DNA of 64,000 nucleotides from Limnephilus marmoratus (lineage: Eukaryota > Arthropoda > Insecta > Trichoptera > Limnephilidae). Position numbers and translations under genes: made by a program. Positions 1 to 13,900 of the stretch are shown piece by piece. The notes beneath the pieces were generated by a model. It saw only the letters and a list, made by a program, of their open reading frames with translations. It did not search any database and was not told the DNA's origin. The stretch covers positions 37,146,676 through 37,210,675 of the forward strand of contig OU862915.1 in assembly GCA_917880885.1 (NCBI GenBank), read 5' to 3'. Within the stretch, counting starts at the first letter, position 1. Each line of letters starts with the position of its first letter.

Positions 1-78
1 GCAATGGTGCACATTTAGGAGACACCAATAGCACTGTTTTTGTTCATTTTTGTTCTCTTGGTCATTGTTTTGTAAATA

Positions 79-251
79 CAGTGAAACCCTCTTAAGAAGT
101 TCTCTCTTAAGACGTTTCGTGGCTTAAGAAGTTTGGTTTTTTCGGTCCCTCGGCCCGAAATTGGCTCAATTTTTCCCACATATAAGGTTTTCCTGCTTAA
201 GAAGTTTATTTTTTCCGGTCCCTTGGAAAACTTCTTAAGAGGGTTTCACTG
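79..251. mobile_element. 173-bp pogo/Tigger-like MITE with TA target duplication
   Basis: The ends are perfect inverted repeats of 23 bases, beginning CAGTGAAACCCTCTTAAGAA, and TA lies immediately outside each end (77-78 and 252-253). A CAGT start and a TA duplication are usual for pogo/Tigger-type Tc1-mariner elements. The 127-base interior repeats the 'CTTAAGAAGTT' motif several times and has no coding capacity. Superfamily placement is inferred from the termini only. Confidence 0.75.
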
Positions 252-1559
252 TACTGTATATTCTTTAATTCATATTATTTTACCAATATTATAAGGAGCA
301 CTGCAGGATTATTATTTTTTTTTTTATTATTTTAGTTGAGCGCTCTTGAAGTGATATGACACAAAACTGCACAATGCGAATATAACGTTATTATTATTAA
401 AAGTGATGAAAATATATCTTTTGTAAAATAGACCATAACCTAAACGTATTCAACCAAGTTTTTTTCATCAAATTTAATTACTTTTCAAAGGAAAAATGAA
501 GTTGGTTGACGTCAATGGAAATGTTGTATTAATTCTACTTTTATTTCAATTTCGAAAAAACTAGCACCATTCGGCAATGATGCACATTTAGGAGACACCA
601 ATAGCCTCTACAACAAACATACATGGTTGACATTACAAGATTAGATCTGTTTTTATGACTCATTCTTGGGTTTGTGGCAAGGCAATAAACTACCACTGAC
701 TTTTGTGTCTTCCTCCTGCAACACAGGCAAAAACCAGGCAAATGTCCAATTTGTGAAAGCAGTGGATTATAGCAAATAGATACAAAATGTGCTAAAAATT
801 AAAATGTGTATTTCATATTAGTTTGTGAAATTTGTGCTTGTACTGTTCTAAAGTTAACCTTTTCCACGCGATCGTAACAACAGTTGATACGGCAAAAGCC
901 ATGCCTCACACGCGCCCGTATCAGCCCTTGTTACGCTAACTTCGACTGCCGATATAACAGCGCTACTATGTCACAGTATTTTTTCCCGCTCGCTAGGATA
1001 TTCGTGTAACTCTCACGATGCTGACATATTCAGGCATATTTCGAAACTAAAAATTTTTTTCGTAAAAAACATCTATAATCAAGTGAATGTGTCCTCGTGC
1101 CTCGTGGTACTTGAAATAAGACATATACATACCGCGTATGGGTATTGAAAAAACGGAGTAGATCAACGCGGGTAAAAAGTTAAGGAACTGTTAAGGTGGA
1201 ACGCTTGCAAGAATTTTTTAAACTTATTCCAACAAAAATGTGGGATACGAAATGAACAGAAACACATAGTGTCAGATAATTACTTCAATTTATCAATATC
1301 CATGTTCCCCAAAAATCATGTCGACATTTATTACCCTACTTCAATAACACCAGGACACTAGCTTATCAAAATTCACCGTTTCCGAGACTTCACAGTCTCG
1401 GAAATAAATATTCTAATCTAGGTGATATATTTCATCTTAAAACTAATCAGTATAAACGTTGTATATTCTATCACTTTTATTATTCTAGGCACAAATAGAT
1501 TTACGTAATTTCTTCAATTTTTGTTTATATTGAATTTGAGACTTCTTATAATTTTTACA

Positions 1560-1713
1560 TAATATGTATTTTTATTTTATTATTTGTTTTGTTGTTACAC
1601 TGTTTTGTATATTTTCTTTCTCATTGTATTATATGTTCTTCATTGTTTGTTACTCAACTTATAAATTATAATGTAAAAGCCCATCAGGGCGTGTAATAAA
1701 TAAATAAATAATC
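1560..1713 (+). repeat. Probable LINE 3' tail ending in (AATA)n
   Basis: A short AT-rich tract ends with 'gtaaaagcccatcagggcgt' followed by TAATAAATAAATAAATA. A closely similar end in reverse orientation occurs at 6235-6285 next to a LINE reverse-transcriptase scrap, so both look like 3' ends of one non-LTR family. The left limit is a guess. Confidence 0.35.
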
Positions 1714-1790
1714 GAGCGATTTGAGTAAGAGAGTTCCGTAATTCACAATTCTCAAATCCTTCACAAATGTAAGAAAGAAAATAAATCTAC

Positions 1791-1989
1791 CTTGCGGATC
1801 TGGTAAAAGTCCCTTAGCAGCCAAAGCCTCCAGTCTTCTGTACAGTCTCTCTCTCTGTTGCTCCACATCCCCCTGTTGTTCCGCCAATGAGCGCTGCAAC
1901 TGAGCCAATTGCTCGCCCTTCTCAATCAGCGCACGAGACTCTTGCTCGTGCCGAACTGCCCAGGCCGCTTTCTCTTCTGACAGTTTGTC
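1791..1989 (-). CDS. RhoGEF exon 17: C-terminal coiled coil
   Basis: Acceptor TTTCCAG before GAC-AAA-CTG; donor G|GTAGAT at the low-coordinate end; 199 bases, phase 0 in and phase 1 out. It encodes residues 798-863: strongly helical Glu/Gln/Arg-rich sequence starting 'DKLSEEKAAWAVRHEQES' and ending '..EALAAKGLLPDPQG'. This matches the C-terminal coiled coil of the ARHGEF2/AKAP13 family. The gene continues past this exon, out of the window. Confidence 0.93.
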
Positions 1990-4900
1990 CTGGAAAAAAA
2001 GATTTCTCTGTAGAGTTAGCTCTGTATTTTCTATGCCTCTTCTAAGAAAATAAATAACCATTATGCAGTTTCTCCCCAGGAAAGAGAACAGGCTGCAAAA
2101 CAACTCGGGCTTGATACACACTCCTTGCCTCATTCACATTCATAGATCGCCTCCTATATACTCTTTGATTATTCTAACTCTTGGCAACTTGAGTATCTGA
2201 TTCACTTCCTCGGGCAACCTCGACTTCTTCAACCATTCCCATTTGCGTCTTAAATTCTCCTAACGCTCCTTTCTTCATTCGCTCTACATGCCCAAACCCT
2301 CTACATGTCCCTTTCTTAATCTTACTCACTATGCCTTGCATTCTTTGCGGATCTCCACATTTCTCACATGATTATGCACGGTTATACATCATCATCTGTG
2401 GCTCTACAACCCAGGTCGGGTCTTGGCCTCCAGCAGAGCCTGCCTCCATGACTGTCGGTGTTGTGCTGCGTTGCGCCAGTTTCGGATGCCGATGGTGCTT
2501 GCATCCTTCACCACTCCATCCAGCCATCGAAGCTTTGGTCTTCCAACTCTTCTCCGACCCCCAGGTGCACCATCCATAATTCGCTTTGGAATATCTCCTT
2601 CGCTCATTCTCTGGATATGTCCAGCCCACCTGAGTCTTCCAGTTTTGATTTCCTTGGAGATATTAGGGTCCTCGTAAAGATCGTATAGCTCCTGGTTGTA
2701 TCTGATACGCCATTCTCCATTATCACAGACTGGGCCGTAAATCCTTCGCAGCACCTTCCTTTCAAAACTTTCTAGGGCTCCTTCATCACCCTTACTGATT
2801 GTCCAGCATTCCGAACCATACATAAGAACAGGTCGTATAAGGGTCTTGTAAAGCAGGACTTTAGTTCTTCTGGTAAGGTGGCGAGATTTCATATGCTTCT
2901 GTAGCCCAAAGTAGTATCGATTTGCAGCTACTATTCTTCTTTTGATTTCGCTGGATACATTGTTGTCATTTGTCACCATAGTACCGAGATATACAAACTC
3001 GTTGACAGTTTCAAATGTATAATTATCTATCTGTATACTTGGTGGTTTCTGGCGTCCATGTACGGGCATATATTTTGTCTTCCCCTCGTTGATGACCAAT
3101 CCCATATTCCTTGCCGACGTAGCTAAGCTTTTAAACGCCGATTTTAGTTCATATTCTGAGCGTGCGATGATATCTATATCGTCAGCATAAGCAAGGAGCT
3201 GAACAGACTTGTTAAAAATATGGCCTGTGGTTTGTATACCTGCATTTCGGATGGCCTTTTCCAGCGCTAAATTGAATAAAATGCAGGCAAGTGCATCTCC
3301 TTGTCTTAGTCCATTGAAGGTCTTTAGGGTGTCTGACAGATCCTGTTGTATTCTGACTCGGCACTCAACATTAGACATTGTGAGCCTTACTAAGTTTACC
3401 AGTTTTCTTGGGATATTAAATTCATCCAAGGCTCTGTACAGTCTTTCTCTATTTACCGTGTCATAGGCAGCCTTAAAATCTATGAAGAGATGGTATGTAT
3501 CAACATTAAATTCTATTGTTTTTTCCAGTATCTGTCTCAGTGAAAAGATTTGATCAGTTGTAGATTTCCCCTTACGGAACCCAGTTTGATATTGGCCAAT
3601 TATGCCATCCGAATATTTCATAAGCCTACCACACAGTACATTTGATAGGATCTTGTATGAGATATTCAGCAGTGTTATGCCCCTATAGTTAGAGCAGTTC
3701 ATAGGGTCTCCTTTCTTGTGAAGGGGGCAAATTATTCCACAGTTCCATTCACTTGGCAGAGTCTCAGAGCACCAGATGGATTTAATGATATTATATATAT
3801 GGACTTGAAGGTTCTCTCCGCCATATTTGAATAACTCTGCAGAGATGTTGTCAGTTCCAGGTGATTTATTGTTATGTAGACTTTTAATGGCACCCACTAC
3901 TTCTTCTAATGTTGGTGGCGGCTCGACATTGTCATCATCATTAGTACCACCATCAGTGATGTTTCCATCCCTTGTCAAATTTTCACCCACACTCTCATCT
4001 ACACTTCCGTTTAGCAGAGCATCAAAATATTCCACCCATCTATTCAGAATTCTTGACTTTTCATTCAAAATATTTCCCTCGCTGTCGTAGCACATTGTAA
4101 TTCTGGGCTTGTATTCTTTTCTTTGATGGTTTTCCTTCTGATAGAAAAGTCGACTTCTGTTTTGGGCCTTGGCTAGTTCCACTTCCTTGATTTGGTTCTC
4201 GAGAAATACTCGTTTCTTCCTTCTGTGCAGTTTTTTCTCATGCTTTCTTAGTTCTCTGTATTCCATCTCTGCTTGCCGTGTACGATGTCGCTGTTGCATT
4301 CTTAGATATGCGTCATTCTTCACATTGGTTGCTTTTTGGCATTCTGCATCGAACCATAATTCTCTTGGTTGTGTTTGCCTGCTTCCCAGAACTTCGTCAG
4401 CTGCATTGGTAATCACAGACTTAACACCATCCCAGTATGAGTTAATATCATGTTGTTCCACATGGTCGCTGATGTCATCCAGCTTATGATTTATGGTTGT
4501 AATGAACTTTTCTGCTGTTTCTGGTACTTTTAGGCTTTCAATATCAAATTTATTTGTGCGTGATCCCCTCTGTTTCTTCACGTTTGATATTCTACTCCGT
4601 ATTTTGGAGATAACAAGGTAATGATCCGAGTCAACATTTGCTCCACGGTATGTTCGTATGCTCATTAAATCAGATTTATGCCTTGCCTCAACAAGTAGGT
4701 GGTCTATCTGGTTAACATTTCTACCATCTGGTGTTCTCCATGTTCCTTTATATATATCTTTTCTTGGGAAACATGTGCTACTCACAATCATATTGTGGGA
4801 CGTTGCAAAATCAATTAATTTTGTACCATTATCATTAGATTCTGCGTGCAGGCTATGTGCTCCAACTGTAGGTCTATACACTGATTCCCTTCCTATCTTT

Positions 4901-7900
4901 GCATTAAAATCCCCTATCACTATCTTGACATCATGGTTTGGGCAGTCCTGATAGGTTTTCGAGAGCTTTGCGTAGGTGTCTTTTTCTGTATCACTTTTGT
5001 CTTCTGTGGGTGCGTGGACATTAATAATACTATAATTAAAGAATTTTCCAGATATACGAATAAGTGATATTCTATGATCAACCGCGGTAAAGCCTTTGAC
5101 CAAATGCTTTACCCTTTTTGAGACAATAAAACCTGTTCCAAATGCATGATCCTTCTCGTGACAGCTGTAGAAGATGGTACAGTCACGCTTTTCGATTGTT
5201 CCCTTTCCTATCCATCTAATCTCCTGGATTGCTGTTATGTCAGTTTTATATTTAGCAAGTTCGTCTAAGAGAATTCTTAAACTTCCTGCGCGATACAGAG
5301 ATAGTACATTCCAAGTAGCAAGTTTAAAATCGTTATCCTTTATCCGTTTGCCGGGTCTTTTCCGAAGTCCAGTAGTTGTTGTCCGAGGCTCTGTGTTTGG
5401 CTTCGTAATATAGGTTTTTTTACGAGAAGAGGTTATTGGCCTCTTGCTCAACCCCCTACCAGGAGGACCAGGGTTTTTCTGTAGGGGTTTTCCTTCCCTT
5501 AGTTGGGGGGGCCCGATTTTATGGCGTCGGACATTCGCCATTCATCCTCTCCTATCTGCTATGGCTGCTGGCATTGCCAGTGGCCACATTGCCCAGGGCT
5601 CGCGGACGTGGACGCTAGGAGTAGGACTATTGGTAGTGTTGCTAGTGGAATGGAATGCAACTACGGCATTGCACGGTACTTAACTGATGCATACTTCCCA
5701 ACAAAATATGCATCCCCGTGACCCTACCAAAATTTTGAAATGGTTATACACCAGGCATAATTTCTACGCATTAAGTCTATTTTCACCCTTCCTCTGCCAG
5801 TTCCATGCCTCACTGCCATACAGGTACCAGCACTAATTTGCGGACTGCGAATTTCGCTTCTTTGGACAGTTTTTTGTTAGCGCCAACAACATTCAGTCCT
5901 CCATTAATGGAGTTACCTGCATTTACTCTTCTTTCAATATCTCTATCAGCCTTCCCATATCTCGTGAACGTACTTCCCAGATGTCCATTTCTGTCCTTTC
6001 AAAGTGAGTACACCCTTTGTCGCATAAATTTACTAATTATATGTAATTTTTATTTATTAACAGAGAAAGTTGATCATGGATTTGTGGATCTAATATATAA
6101 TGAAAGTAAGTCTCACCTGTAAATTTCTTAATTCTTCTAGCTGTTGGTTGTGCTTGTAAAAGGGTTTGTTGGCTTCACCTCCCATCTTGCATGCCGATAG
6201 TTGGGCTTCCAAACTACAAATTGTTAAGAATTTTTTTTAATATATTTATTTATGCCCCTAGTAGGCTTTTACACGAAAATTTTAAAATTGATTACAGTAT
6301 TTGAAAAAAGAAAAATAATTACGTATAGCAGGAAGAATCGAAATTAGTTGCCATTTGAAACTTGCAAAATTTCAACACCAAATACAGCTACTAAAAAATT
6401 GCGCGATCGTCATTGTCTCTGATTGTTCTGTGTATCTTCAGATAATCAACAAATAACAGGACTTTGACTTTACTTAAAAGATTTACTAAATCTTTGATGA
6501 ATAAATAAAATAATATTGGACCCAAATGAGATCCCTGTGTTACTCTGCTCGATATTACAGATAGGTTTAAAAAAAATATTTGCAACATTCAGGGACAACT
6601 GTTGTTATTATAAAATCAAATCGGGACAAATCATTGTGAGGTTACTGAATCTTAGGAACGGTACATACAACATAAGAGAATTTCTAAAAGGTCTTATGGG
6701 GCGGTGGGAGCAAGAGGCCCCTGGTCCAGGGCAGCCCGAAGTGAGGCTTAGTTTAGATTAGGTTGGATTGGGTTTGGTTTGGTGAGATTATGTTACCTGT
6801 GTATAGTGGTCAACTGCTGCCATATAACGCACATCAGCGTGTACACGTAATGTGAAAGTCTGAAGGCGGCCAGCTGCTGGTCGGTACCGACCCCCTCAAC
6901 AGGCGGAGGCCCAGGAGGTGGGGGGAGAAGGGGACCCCCCGCCCAGGGCAGCCCGAAGTGCTGCTGCAGGCGCAGGCGGAGCTGCTCCTCGTCCAGGATG
7001 CCCTCAGGGTGGGGGAGGTGGTGGTCAGGCTGATCAGTGATGGATACGGTGTCCAGTTGGTTATCCGCCTTTTTGGGGTTTCCTGAATATAATAGAGATT
7101 GATAAAAAAATACAAACCAACATCAAAATAACTGACAAAATTAAGCTTTATAAAAATGATCATTAAATTGAAAGCATTGTATCATGATTAAGATCTTAGT
7201 ATGAATTACAATGAATACTTAATAGAATATTGGGTACCTTTCCCGTGCTGGTTATCGAATCCTCCAAAGGTCTCAGCCCTCCGAGGCAGGGTGGGGGACA
7301 CGTAGGCACTGCTCTGTCTCTCTCCCGCTGAGCTGATGCTGCGACTCAAGTTGGTGCCAGAGGCGTACAGGGTACTGGCTAGCACCGACACCTCCTGAGG
7401 AACAAAAATCACTTAGATTATCGCAATTGGAATAATAAAAGTACAAACCATGATGATGAATGATAACTTCAGTCATGGCCATGACTTGTTCAAGATACTA
7501 TAAGGCAGAACAAATTTCCTTGCGCAGCATAGCATTTTATTATAAAAATTTCCAAAATAGCAAATATATTTTCCAAAAGAATGTTAAAATAAGGAATCTT
7601 GTACTGTAAATGGATAATTAATTTGCTGTACAACAATTTTAATGAAAAAATATATATAATTTTAAGATCGGAAATAAAAAACAGATTAGAAATTGAGAGG
7701 AATAATGATGAATCCATATAACATTTAGGAAAGCGAATTTAAGAGACCAAATTATGGAATGACTCCTGTCCTATTACAATAAAACTCAACATTCATATTC
7801 ATCAAACTTATAATAAACAGCCGTCGTTTTGAATCAAACCTAACCACATGTTAGATAGCACAATGGGCCTATCTGACATCTTACAGACACTTACTTACAA

Positions 7901-10900
7901 TTTTGTGGACTGCCAACTTTTTGAGGGAGATAGATTCAAATCTTAATTGATGCCAGTTTCACTGATTCCGCTTATTAAAAAATATATTAGCATCCCACAG
8001 GGATTGGTTTTGCATCCAACATTATTTTCGGCGCACCTTAATAGCATTCCAATGGGTATACTAATAATATTATCTGAATAAGAATACTGTTCACAATAAC
8101 CTTACATTTGACAAGCCTCCAAAAGGTGTAGAAACACAAATGGCACGGAGGGCTTTGAAGGAGAAAGCGGATGGTTATCTCGAGATCACCTTTCTTAGGG
8201 TAAGAATAATTGTGTCCAATATATTGTGTGGTAAGTAAAAGCACAGTGCCTTCCTTGAGACTCTCAGGGAAGACACTGCAGAATAACTAGCTGAATGAAC
8301 TAACCTTGATAGCTTGGCAGACATGGCTCCACACCGAATGGGTGTCGTGCGGCTCGCTGACCAGGCGAGTATAGTCGGGAGGCACCAGGGGCGGAGTCAG
8401 GCCCGAGGTGGCAAGCAGCCTCATCTGCAGCGCCATCTTCTCCTCCAGCAGTAGGGCATACTCCAGATCCTTGTCACGGAGCAGACCTGCAGGATTCAAT
8501 CAATCAATATATTACTTCACATAACCTAACTTTTACTAAACATTCAGTACTTCACCCTCGCTTTTACTAAACATTGAATCAAAAAATATATTACTTTGCT
8601 TAACCTCACTTTACTAAACATTCAATCAATCAAAATATTACCTCACTTAGCCTCACCTTTACTAAACATTCCTCAATCAACGTAAAGGGTCCGCCAAATA
8701 ACTTTTTTTTTTTGAAAATGCTATAAAAAAAAACTACTGAATATTTTCTCAAATTTCTTTTTTATTTGAAAGTACAATCCTTCCGGTTAATAATGGAGAA
8801 TAATTTCATTCAAATGGCTGCCTCGGCTGGCCATGCAGTAGCCTACACGATCGGTCCAATTTTTAAGCACATTATCGATTGTGTGCAGCTGTATTTCACC
8901 AATGGCTTCACGAATATTGTCCTTTAAGGCGTCTATTGCTCCGGCTTGTCGGCGTAACACTTATCTTTGAGGGCACCCCACAAATAATAGTCCAACGGTG
9001 TCAAATCGCTGCTCCGAGGTGGCCAAACGATATTTTTTTTTCAATTTTTAAAAAATTCCAATTTTCGCACACATTCTGCAACATTACCATGATTTTCAAA
9101 GTAATGTCGTAATATTTCCCAGCGTTGTTCAAGCGTATACACAACCATATTCGTTCAGCGGAAGGATAACACTAATTATCTGTCAAATCAGACATGAGCT
9201 AAGTGTTACCATTCACGAAATAAGCACTAGTTGAAAAAAAAACGTTAGATGGCAGACCCTTTAGAATATTATTATATTAGTAACACCACTTCACATAACC
9301 TCATTAAATACTAGCATCCATACAAACTTTTGCCTTTATAATATTAGTAGGATATGCCACGGTAGATACTTTGTACTCTTCCCTGTGATAGACCACCAAG
9401 TGAGGTAATAAATTAATTGATTGAATGTTTAGTAAAAGTGAGGTTAAGTGAAGTAATATGTTCAGGAGTTAAATCACTTCAACTAACAGCTCCCTTTGCA
9501 CTTTTTCATTCCCCTGTAACATTTTCGTTAGTTTTGTAAAGTTCAACAATGTTGACTATGACAAATTAAAAAATGATTGAATTTAAATGAGTGGCTCAAG
9601 ATTTTTTTAAATGCAGTATTTGAAAATATTCACAGTTTTATAATATTATCCCTCGGAATTTTGACGGATGAACTGAAATAACTCTCAAAATATAATATTA
9701 ATATAAACTTATAAACAGACATCATGATAAAGATTTGTTATAAATACCACATAAGAGTCCTAATGCCTGAAATCTATAGAACTACAGACATTCTCTAATT
9801 TGAAAGACAGAATAAGTAACTATGTGGAGAAAAATCATGCTGAAATTCAATGGACTTTACATGCACAAGAAAAAAAAAAATTTTTTATAAAGTAAGTAAA
9901 TGATTACGGTTCAGTATTAAAAAATAAATCTTAAAGAATCCCAAATTTCAACAATTCAACCAAAAAATCAACAAAGATTTCTACAGGAAAAAAAAGTGAA
10001 ATTTAGAATAATTCATGCAGGTTTTTGAAGATGAAATTATTGCAAAAATAACATAATTCGAAAGAATGTGTAACAATATTTCTACAAATCTATAAATGAA
10101 GAATAATTGCCATGTTATAATATTACGAATGACAAGCCATAATCGCAGAATAAGATAATGCCACAGTAATACGAACGGATTAGGTGAAATTTGTACAGAC
10201 AATTTCACCTAACCCGTTCATATTACCATGGTATTATTTTATTCTGCGATTATGAGTAAGGCGGTCAGAGTATAACCTACAGTAGTTCAAAATAAAGTAT
10301 AATAATAGTAACCTATAAGTCAGGCAAATAAACACTATAGACATTGAATAACCAGAAAGTATTTTCTCAGGCGAAGTTTACCTTCCAACTCCAAGTTTGT
10401 CTTTAGATCTTAAAGGGGAAACACAAGAACGCTAATTAGACTTCACTTTTCAAACCAATATTTACAATGTATAGAGTTGTGTGTAAATCTACTAGCAGAG
10501 GCATTTTTATCAGACTTTCCAAAACAAGAAGTTATCATAGCTTTATGTCTACCACCGTAAATCTGAACATTGCCAGCATTACAGATATTCAAATTGATAG
10601 AGACAACATCTGGTTATCATTTATACCAGTGATCTTAACGGGGGCGTTTTGGAGGTCTGGGGGGGCGTTTTTAAATTTTTAGCATTTAGGGGGCGCTGCG
10701 TTAATATAGAAAAAAGGCTCATCCACGACTTGTTCACACTGATACATTGATACACTTTCTTTAGGTGCTGCAATTTGACATACCATCTATACCATCCCGC
10801 CCCACCCAATCCCATTACGCCCCCCCCCCCCCCTCCCCCTCTTTGTAGAAGTATAATCGTGAATAGCTGTGATTATATTGCCAGAACGGAGGGGGCGTAA

Positions 10901-13900
10901 TGGAATAAGATGGGGCGGGATGGGAGACTTTGTTTCGGGGGGCGCTGGATAATTTGACGGTAATTTTTGGATCGAAGTGTCCACGGTTATTACGAATAAT
11001 TTTTAGAAAAACTTTAGATTCGCCTTAATTACTATAAAAGGAAACTTTTTGCATCACGGGCGGCGGAAAATGATGCATTTTAATTTTCAATTGCGTAAAA
11101 TTAAATTTCACTTCGCGAAACGATACGGCGACAATCCGGCGGCCATTCCGTCACTGTTATGTTGGTATCATTTGTGAATTATTAAATCTTTCCTCATAAA
11201 AAGTTAGAATTTTGACAAAAAGGCGTATTTTCAAATAAATTATAAATTTTTTATTCTGGAAAAAGTCTTTGAATGCCACTGCCTATAAAATTATATTTGT
11301 GTATATCTATTTCAATGTAATGGGTTAAAACGGGATTAGAAATATTTAATGGATTACAAAAGATTTTCATCTAATAAAAAATATGTTTGATTTTAAAAAT
11401 AATATTGAGATGGGTAACGATAATTATTATGCTTATTATAAGTTTGCATGCAAAGTTGAAATCCCACAGTTGTACCGTATCATTTCCTTTGTCAATACAA
11501 GCAATCTGTAGTGAAGAGGAAATTTCTGAGAGAAAGCCTTACATTGCTTTTTAAGTAATGTTTAATATTAAGATATTGTGTATTTGTATTATAATAATTG
11601 AATTCCTCTAAGAGGACAATAGAAGAAAGGATGTGAGGAATTGAATTATCCTGACTCAAGCTAGCAAAAGTTTTTCTAAAAACTGTTCACTTATGTTTTT
11701 TGCTTGCCAAATTAAATTAAATAAAATTTTTACTGTTATCTCACTGTGGTTTAGAAGCATTGTTCTTATAAACATTTTTTTTTTCATTTAAATGAGAAAA
11801 TACAGATCAGACACACGAATATAACAAAAAGTATTATCCACTAGTGAACGAGCACTGGACATTTTTGAAAGGGAAATTTTTTTGAGGCGCATCTTCGGAC
11901 CGGTACTAGAAAATGGATTTTGGCGCAGACGTTACAGCAAAGAGCTATATACTCTGTTTAAAGAGCTAAACATCACAAAATTTATAAAACTGGGCATCAA
12001 GCACCAAAGTCCCTGCTGAACTCAAGATGAATGAGCACTGGACATTTTTGAAAGGAAAATTTTGAGGCGCATCTTCGGACCGGTACTAGAAAATGGATTT
12101 TGGCGCAGACGTTACAACAAAGAGCTATATACTCTGTTTAAAGAGCTAAACATCACAAAATTTATAAAACTGGGCATCAAGCACCAAAGTCCCTGCTGAA
12201 CTCAAGACTGATTGATAGCTTCTAAACTGGAGAGAGCGGGCATAAAATCGAGATGAGATGAGTGGAGGAAGACTCTTGAGGGGCCCAAGACCCACCAGGG
12301 GTTGTAGAGCCAAGAGTAATGATGATGATGATTATCCACTCAAGCGTTCTTGTTAATAATTGAAATACGTCTCCAGCGTCTGGGATTTCTGAGCTTCTGA
12401 TTTGAAAATTTCTCGCATTCATTAAAAAAATCATATCTCCGATTTTTAATACGGAGATAATAAACGGCTTAATGTTAGAGAGCTAACATAGAATAATTAA
12501 TTAATAATTAATTAGAATGCTCCTGTTTTTACCAATTTATCCCATATTTTAAAAAAATTATAAAAAAAAAAAAAATTGTAAACACATGAATTCTGTGTAT
12601 GATTTACTTTAAAATTAGCCTACTTAGTACCTATTTGGAGAATTATATTATGACTTCTAAATGTTGTCTGCACCCAGTCACAGAAATAAATCTTAATTCG
12701 AACAAACATTTTTAATATACATGGTGTCCGGAAACTCGTAGTACAAGCGGGAAATTGGTAAATCTACATCACATTCTGAGTCAATTTGTGATATAACTTT
12801 TTTGATTTGAGCTTTCGTTTTCGAGTAAATCGGGCCCGAAGTTGGGATTTTTTTGGTTAAATTTGAAAAAATTTTTCACTAGGGGGTTGATTTCAGCTGT
12901 GTAATGTCTTATAAAATGCATCGAAGGGTAAACTGGGCTCAAATTTTTTTTAACCCTTTAGTTGCCGAAAAAATGGAAAAATAGAAAAAAAATAATATTA
13001 AAATCGAAATGCTCAGATCGAAAAAAATAAGTTTTTTGGGGTCTCTACGTGATGTAGATTCACCAGTTTCCCGCTTGTACTACGAGTTTCCGGACACGTT
13101 GTATAAACCCATGATGATATGTAAGAAAAAATTACTTCTCGCAGGACTTCTCTTGTTGAAAAGTTAAAATACTAACTTATCTTTGTGATTGAAATATGTG
13201 CAAGAACTTTTGAAATAATTCCAAAAAAGGTTTTAAAATATCTCTTCAAATTGGCCACATTTTGGCCAGCAAACGCTCGAGGGTGTTTGCATATTGGCCA
13301 AAATGTGGCCAAAAATTCTCCAGCGGTTGCATAAAAAAACATTAACCACAGAATTTGTCTGCATCGTAACTATTTTTCACGGATAAACAATAAGCGACGA
13401 GCAGCCATTTTGAGTCAGGATGTTCCAATTAGAATAGTAAATACCTCATGATATGTATTATGTTAGATGAAATGTAAATTTTATAAAACTATCGATGCGG
13501 ACCCATCACCGAAGAGATAACATTAAATTAATACAATATATTTAAAGCAGCGATAAAACAATATTTTTTTATTAGTCACAGTATGTAAATATGGTGTGGA
13601 AACATGGACACTTAGAGCCAGCGAAAGAGAGCGGATAGACACCTTCGAAAGGTGGTGTTGTAGAAAAACGCACGAGATTCCATAGACAGCAAGACGCACA
13701 AATGTGTCCATTCTGGAAGAGCTAGCCATCCACAACAGGCTTTCAACTATCTGCCTACAACGCATTTTAAGATACTTCGGACATGTTGCTTGCCAAACTG
13801 AGGACTCCAACTTGGAAAAACTCATAATCACTGGCAAAGGGGAAGGCAAAAGAAGCAGAGGATGGTCACCAATGCGCTGGAGTAACCAAGAATAACTGGT

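Larger units (their letters stand above)
1..1790. other. Non-coding stretch downstream of the last visible RhoGEF exon
   Basis: By position this is intron or sequence further 3' in the minus-strand RhoGEF gene, since the exon at 1791-1989 ends in phase 1 at a GT donor. It holds a small pogo-like MITE, a LINE 3' tail, and a duplicated motif of about 33 bases (1-35 and 573-607, sharing 'gcacatttaggagacaccaa'). I saw no further exon with RhoGEF character. Confidence 0.6.

Noticed and set aside
5436..5735. Overlapping plus-strand ORFs at the 5' end of the RTE-like LINE
   Set aside because: They are antisense to the LINE's N-terminal coding and 5' region and share no motif with each other.
6834..7163. 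109-codon minus-strand ORF over exon 15
   Set aside because: It is the wrong frame; splice phase from exon 14 requires the frame reading 'GNPKKADNQLD'.
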